Positions 53,077 to 57,616 of a stretch of 57,616 nucleotides of DNA are shown piece after piece. How positions within the stretch are numbered: position 1 is the first letter of the stretch; every line of letters begins with the position of its first letter. The translations under genes were made by a program, and so were the position numbers. Source of the stretch: Flavobacteriales bacterium (GTDB lineage Bacteria; Bacteroidota; Bacteroidia; Flavobacteriales_D; Sanyastnellaceae); assembly GCA_015665315.1 (NCBI GenBank), contig JADFAK010000089.1, positions 1 through 57,616 on the forward strand, written 5' to 3'. The notes below the pieces were generated by a model. The model had not been told where the DNA came from, did no database searches, and worked only from the letters and a program-made list of their open reading frames with translations.

Positions 53077-53598
53077 CTATTTAACAACGCAACGAATACT
53101 GATAGTCACGTCATCCCCGATCGTATCCAACATCCCACTTCCCCCTACTTTGTAGTTTTGACGGTCAATCTTTAAATTCCCAACGTACACCCCATTTTCC
53201 AGTTTGAAAGTGATTTTCTCCGTGCGCGTAACACCTTTGATGATCATTTTCCCCTCTAAGATGAATCCTTGGTCCGCCTTCACGACTGAAGTCGATATAA
53301 ATTCAATAAACGGGTGCTTGGCGGCATCAAAAAACTCCTCCTCTTGCAAGTGGGCGTCTCTTTTCGGCGTTTCTGTGTTGATCGTTTTAACCGGAATTTT
53401 CACTTCGAACATAGAATTCGCCAAGTTCGCGGCATCGAATTTGACTTTTCCAGTGAGCTCGCTCAAAGTCCCATCCACTCCTACACCAAAATTGTTGATT
53501 GTAAAATTCACAGTCGACTTTGCTGAATCGATTGTCTGCTGAGCATTTACCACTCCAAAAAAAGCGATCAATGCAATTAGGGAGATTGTAGTTTTCAT
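53077..53598 (-). CDS. YceI-family lipid-binding protein
   Basis: 173 residues from ATG 53598; an ATG 9 nt earlier is an alternative. A signal peptide (cleavage before Gln20) is followed by the YceI lipocalin-like barrel: STVNFTINNFGVGVDGTLSEL, FEVKIPVKTINTETPKRDAHL, then FFDAAKHPFIEFISTS and LEGKMIIKGVTRTEKITF. YceI proteins bind isoprenoid or similar lipids in the periplasm. The stop is 10 nt from the convergent stop of the Spy-like gene. Confidence 0.92.
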   Translation of the reverse strand: MKTTISLIALIAFFGVVNAQQTIDSAKSTVNFTINNFGVGVDGTLSELTGKVKFDAANLANSMFEVKIPVKTINTETPKRDAHLQEEEFFDAAKHPFIEFISTSVVKADQGFILEGKMIIKGVTRTEKITFKLENGVYVGNLKIDRQNYKVGGSGMLDTIGDDVTISIRCVVK

Positions 53599-53607
53599 GA
53601 ACTTCAT

Positions 53608-53851
53608 ATCAAATCATTTTGGCCCAGTATAGGCAATTATCGTTCCAAGGCACGAGGGTTCTCCTCACTTGAATTTCGTTTCAAAGATCAATCAATTTTA
53701 AGCCTTTGGCAAATGAATATACAGGCAGGTACATGGAATTGTATTTCGTGGCATATCAAGGCTTACTGGTTGCAAGATGTTCAAAACGTCCGCCAGCATT
53801 CCCCTTCAAGACAGCGTGTAATTGGGTATTATTGCAAAAGATTATCAGCCC
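53608..53851. other. Intergenic gap with one copy of the dispersed 15-mer
   Basis: Between the YceI gene and the GH92 gene. It holds AGCCTTTGGCAAATG at 53701-53715, one base from the element at 49056-49105. No promoter with good -7/-33 match was seen for either flanking gene. Confidence 0.5.
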
Positions 53852-56830
53852 ATGAACAACTTTCGATTTCTCGCATTCTTCGCTCTATTGTCGGCACTAG
53901 TTGGATGCACTAATTCCGATCCCCTGGCCAGCAAGGATGGCGTTCGAGGAGATAGCGCTCCCACTGATTTTGTTAATCCTTTCATTGGTACTGGCGGACA
54001 CGGACATACTTACCCGGGTGCAACCATGCCCTTTGGATTGGTTCAGTTGTCGCCCGACACCCGCCTTGAAGGATGGGATGGATGTGGAGGATACCATTAT
54101 TCTGACGATGTGATTTATGGTTTCTCACACACGCACTTGCAAGGAACAGGCGTTTCTGACTACGGCGATATCTTGTTTATGCCTACCAATAACGAAACCA
54201 AGACGGCCGACAATTGGCATGATCGCTACTCCTCATCTTTCTCAAAAAAATCTGAAGTCGCCGAAGCTGGATACTACAAGGTGGATCTTGACGATCACGA
54301 CATGAAGGTCGAACTCACGGCAACCACTCGGGTGGGGATTCACAGGTACACACCAAAAAACCCATTGGACACCATCACCTTGTTCATCGATATGGAGCAT
54401 CGAGATGACATCATTGAATACTCATTGTATCCGCAAGGAGATACTATTATTCTCGGACATCGAATATCTCGCAATTGGGCCGAAGAGCAGCACGTTTACT
54501 TTGTAGCTTGGTTTTCGGAGCCGTTTGATTTCAGGGATCAAACCTTTGAATTGACTACTAGTGTCGATCCAGTAACCGGAATGAAGACTGAGGAAATGGA
54601 ATATGTACCAGTTTTCCCCTTAGTATTCGACCCTGCCAATGAGCTTATCGCCAAAGTCGGGATTTCAGCCGTAAGCGTTGATGGCGCTTGGAACAACATG
54701 GTAGCGGAAGCGCTTCACTGGGATTTTGATCAGTATCGAGATGAAGCCAAAGCCACATGGAATCAAGCCTTGTCAAAAATTGAAGTCGACGGATCAAACA
54801 AGGACGACCTGACCAACTTTTACACGGCGCTTTATCACAGCATGACTGTTCCCAATACGTTTAATGACGTGGATGGGAATTACCGGGGGACAGACATGAA
54901 AATTCATCGAGCCGAAGGACGTGATCACTACACCATATTCTCTCTCTGGGATACTTTTCGGGCTACCCACCCACTCTATACGATCATTGAGCAGAATCGA
55001 ACGGGAGATTTTGTGCAGACTTTCCTAGACATGTACAAACAAGGGGGGCAGCTGCCAATATGGGAGCTGTCGGCAAACTATACGGGTTGTATGATTGGAT
55101 ATCACTCGGTTCCCGTTATTCACGATGCCTATGTCAAGGGAATAACCAACTTCGATCACAAACTTGCACTCGAGGCCATGATCCAAATTGCCGATTCAGC
55201 TCACTTGGGTAAACCTGAGTTTGCCGAATACGGCTTCATCCCCGCCGAACTCGAAGCTGAGTCGGTCTCCAAAGGCTTGGAGTACGCCTACAACGACTGG
55301 AATATTGCCGATTTCGCAAAGCGATTGGGTGACAATACTACTCACGACCGTTTTATCGAGCGTGCTCAGTACTACAAGAACATCTACAATCCAAAAAACG
55401 GCTTCATGCAGGCCAAGCGCAATGGAACTTGGCTCGAACCTTTTGATCCCTACGAGGTCAACTTCTGTTTCACCGAGGCCAATTCTTTCCAATACTCTTT
55501 CTTCGCCCCACAAGATGTCAGCGGAATGATCAACATGATCGGTGGGGATGAGGCTTTTTGTAGGGATTTAGACCGACTATTCACTGCTGAATCTTCAACA
55601 ACAGGACGCGAGCAAGCGGATATTACCGGACTTATAGGTCAATACGCACATGGAAATGAACCAAGTCACCACATGGCCTATCTATACGACTATGCTGGTC
55701 AGCCCTGGAAGACACAGAAATACGTTCGCCAAATCCTTACTGAGCAATATACTGCAGCACCGGACGGACTCTCAGGAAACGAGGATTGCGGACAAATGAG
55801 CAGCTGGTATGTACTCAGTTCGATGGGTTTTTATCCGGTCACCCCTGGATCTACACAATACGCCTTGGGCAGTCCACTATTTGACGAAGCGACCATACAT
55901 CTTGAAAACGGAAATCGGTTCTCGATCACGGCAAGCAACAACTCGCCTTCGAACGTGTATATTGAAAGTATAAGTCTGAATGGAGCACCCTACGAACTGG
56001 GCTATATCGAGCATAGCACGATCATGGCTGGGGGTGAAATGAATTTCGTGATGACCTCGACTCCAAACGAGACACGCGCCATCGCAGCCGATCAACGTCC
56101 TGTTCAGGCAATTACCGACCATCTTATTTGTCCGGTTCCCTATTACGAATTGAAGCGCACATTTAGTGAGCCGTATGATCTGGCCATCAAGTGCAACGAG
56201 CCCAACGTAATGATTCATTACGCCATCGATTATGGTGATTCTCAGGAAAAAGGAGTCTATGAAGGTCCGATTAAAATCACAGAATCTTGCAGCATTACAG
56301 CTTGGTCTGAAAAAGGAGGCTTGATCCCTTCACGTAAGATTTATGGTGAAACCCTCTTGATTGACGGGTCGCGAGAAATCGTCGTGGAAAGTGAATTTGC
56401 CAATCAGTATGCTGCAGGAGGTGAGCGAACCTTGATCGACTTCTTGCGAGGAAGTAACGAATTTAAAACTGGTGAATGGCAAGGGTATTGGGGACAGGAT
56501 CTCGTTGCTACAGTAGACCTCGGAGAAATTAAGGCTATCAAACATACAGCCTTGGGCGCGTTGCAGGATACAAAACCCTGGATCATTTATCCGAAACAGG
56601 TTGAGTTTTTCGTCTCGACTGACGGGACCAATTTCACTTCTTTTGGAACAGTTGTCAATGATGTCGACGCAAAGGATTACACCATTCAACATCGCGATTT
56701 TGAGGTGTTCGGTTCGGCCGAGGCGAGATATGTCAAGGTTGTAGCGACAAACTATGGGGTCTTGCCAGACTGGCATTTAGGTGCTGGAGGAAAAGCGTGG
56801 TTATTCGTTGACGAAATTGTGATCGACTAA
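53852..56830 (+). CDS. GH92 family alpha-mannosidase lipoprotein with C-terminal accessory domains
   Basis: 992 residues from ATG 53852. A lipoprotein signal (LLSALVGC, Cys near 19) anchors it in the membrane. The GH92 core (about 35-740) starts at NPFIGTGGHGHTYPGATMPFG and includes SHTHLQGTGVSDYGD, the catalytic-region GNEDCGQMSSWYVLSS and GFYPVTPGS. GH92 enzymes are calcium-dependent exo-alpha-mannosidases that release mannose from glycoproteins or mannans. Residues about 790-850 look like a chitobiase C-terminal type Ig domain, and the last 150 residues like an F5/8 type C (CBM32-like) domain. Its stop TAA overlaps the next ATG (TAATG), so it is coupled to an aminotransferase. Confidence 0.88.
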   Translation: MNNFRFLAFFALLSALVGCTNSDPLASKDGVRGDSAPTDFVNPFIGTGGHGHTYPGATMPFGLVQLSPDTRLEGWDGCGGYHYSDDVIYGFSHTHLQGTGVSDYGDILFMPTNNETKTADNWHDRYSSSFSKKSEVAEAGYYKVDLDDHDMKVELTATTRVGIHRYTPKNPLDTITLFIDMEHRDDIIEYSLYPQGDTIILGHRISRNWAEEQHVYFVAWFSEPFDFRDQTFELTTSVDPVTGMKTEEMEYVPVFPLVFDPANELIAKVGISAVSVDGAWNNMVAEALHWDFDQYRDEAKATWNQALSKIEVDGSNKDDLTNFYTALYHSMTVPNTFNDVDGNYRGTDMKIHRAEGRDHYTIFSLWDTFRATHPLYTIIEQNRTGDFVQTFLDMYKQGGQLPIWELSANYTGCMIGYHSVPVIHDAYVKGITNFDHKLALEAMIQIADSAHLGKPEFAEYGFIPAELEAESVSKGLEYAYNDWNIADFAKRLGDNTTHDRFIERAQYYKNIYNPKNGFMQAKRNGTWLEPFDPYEVNFCFTEANSFQYSFFAPQDVSGMINMIGGDEAFCRDLDRLFTAESSTTGREQADITGLIGQYAHGNEPSHHMAYLYDYAGQPWKTQKYVRQILTEQYTAAPDGLSGNEDCGQMSSWYVLSSMGFYPVTPGSTQYALGSPLFDEATIHLENGNRFSITASNNSPSNVYIESISLNGAPYELGYIEHSTIMAGGEMNFVMTSTPNETRAIAADQRPVQAITDHLICPVPYYELKRTFSEPYDLAIKCNEPNVMIHYAIDYGDSQEKGVYEGPIKITESCSITAWSEKGGLIPSRKIYGETLLIDGSREIVVESEFANQYAAGGERTLIDFLRGSNEFKTGEWQGYWGQDLVATVDLGEIKAIKHTALGALQDTKPWIIYPKQVEFFVSTDGTNFTSFGTVVNDVDAKDYTIQHRDFEVFGSAEARYVKVVATNYGVLPDWHLGAGGKAWLFVDEIVID

Positions 56831-57616
56831 TGGCTTTTTTTAAGAATCTCGCCCCCACTTCCCCCTATCCCATCGGCTTGGACATTGAGCGCGCGGAAGG
56901 AATTTACTTGATTGACAAATCGGGCAAGAAATACATGGACATGATCAGCGGTGTGGGCGTCTCGGCGCTTGGGCATGGGAACGAACGGGTAAACTCGGCC
57001 CTAAAAGCCCAAATTGATCAACATCTCCACGTCATGGTTTACGGCGAGTATACTCAAAGTGTACAGAACGAGTTGGCTAAAAAATTGTGCTCGCTTCTCC
57101 CCCCAACGTTGGACTGTGCCTATTTCGTCAATTCAGGCGCGGAGGCCAACGAAGCAGCATTGAAACTAGCCAAGCGGTGTACTGGCCGAACCAAGCTTGT
57201 TTCGTGCAAGAAAAGCTACCATGGCAGTACGCACGGTGCTTTATCTGTTTCGGGAAACGAAATGAAGAAAAGTCAGTTCCGACCGCTCTTGCCTGAAGTT
57301 TATTTTATGGACTTCAACTCGATGGCATCGCTTGATTTAATCGATAAGCATACCGCCGGAGTCATTGTTGAAACCATCCAAGGTGATGCTGGAGTGCGCA
57401 TACCAGATGTAGCTTGGATGAAGGCCTTGCGCAAGAAATGCGACGAAACTGGGGCCTTGCTTATTTTGGATGAGATTCAATGCGGACTCGGGCGATCAGG
57501 GACATGGTGGGCTTTTGAGCAATTCGGCATTGTTCCGGACATCCTCACTTTGGGAAAAGCATTGGGAGCTGGCTTGCCGATTGGAGCTTGCATCGCCTCT
57601 CAGCCCCTCCTAAATC
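56830..57616 (+). CDS. Class III pyridoxal-phosphate aminotransferase (partial, runs off window)
   Basis: At least 262 residues; the gene continues past the window end. It starts at the ATG in TAATG shared with the GH92 stop. Class III fold-type I landmarks: MDMISGVGVSALGHGN, YFVNSGAEANEAALKLA, then YHGSTHGALS, LLILDEIQCGLGRSG and LTLGKALGAGLPIGA with the PLP lysine. This is the acetylornithine/ornithine/4-aminobutyrate aminotransferase group; the exact substrate cannot be set without the C-terminus. No signal peptide. Its coupling to a secreted glycosidase is unexpected. Confidence 0.88.
   Translation, partial: MAFFKNLAPTSPYPIGLDIERAEGIYLIDKSGKKYMDMISGVGVSALGHGNERVNSALKAQIDQHLHVMVYGEYTQSVQNELAKKLCSLLPPTLDCAYFVNSGAEANEAALKLAKRCTGRTKLVSCKKSYHGSTHGALSVSGNEMKKSQFRPLLPEVYFMDFNSMASLDLIDKHTAGVIVETIQGDAGVRIPDVAWMKALRKKCDETGALLILDEIQCGLGRSGTWWAFEQFGIVPDILTLGKALGAGLPIGACIASQPLLN

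Overview
This window looks like chromosomal DNA of a member of the Bacteroidota, most likely a free-living, possibly marine member of the Flavobacteriales. The evidence is: three proteins with C-terminal type IX secretion (T9SS) sorting domains; aspartate/cysteine-rich repeats of the GCTDxxACNYDxxA type; a PorE-like TPR/propeller/OmpA protein; a DNA polymerase III alpha subunit with a fused N-terminal proofreading exonuclease; perfect TAnnTTTG -7 promoter boxes; and signal peptides that almost all end just before glutamine. The family-level placement is inference. I see no tRNA, rRNA, CRISPR array, phage or intact insertion sequence.

Layout. 1-867 has no gene but is rich in repeats: a 128-bp direct repeat, three REP-like hairpins and a hyphenated palindrome. 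868-8593 is a run of minus-strand genes for exported proteins: T9SS cargo, an SRPBCC protein, a thioredoxin-fold protein, an NTF2-like protein, a Tiki/EreA-like protein and a SIMPL protein. 8782-12370 is a DUF2339/DUF3999-like membrane pair. 12450-15273 holds a flotillin/NfeD pair and a cyclophilin. 15518-25183 reads rightward: an alpha/beta hydrolase overlapping an endonuclease/exonuclease/phosphatase protein, chorismate synthase, a glutamate/aspartate-type symporter, a very large AsmA-like protein and a PorE-like OmpA protein. 25239-36287 mixes a His-rich DUF4920 lipoprotein, a redoxin without catalytic cysteines, a STAS-like/PAS-histidine-kinase/receiver cluster, a secreted esterase, a DUF1684 protein, a TPR-LuxR regulator, a GH113-like lipoprotein and a GNAT enzyme. 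36370-47246 carries small conserved proteins, EttA, a YfiT-like DinB protein next to DnaE, an HD hydrolase and a YdjM-like membrane protein. 47288-57616 carries an FG-GAP protein, a 2OG-Fe(II) oxygenase coupled to a Crp/Fnr regulator, PBP4, a YceI protein, a GH92 glycosidase and the start of a class III aminotransferase that runs off the window.

How it works together. Most genes are housekeeping or envelope functions in short transcription units. The window is compact: several convergent pairs share stop codons on a 4-bp palindrome, and four genes have a perfect -7 box exactly 4 nt before the start codon, which predicts leaderless mRNAs. I found no defence island or biosynthetic cluster. The best candidates for something undescribed are the leaderless promoter class, the dispersed intergenic repeats (128-bp direct repeat, NGTAN-loop hairpins, AGCCTTCGGCAAATG element), the coupled oxygenase/Crp pair, and the STAS-like/kinase/receiver module.
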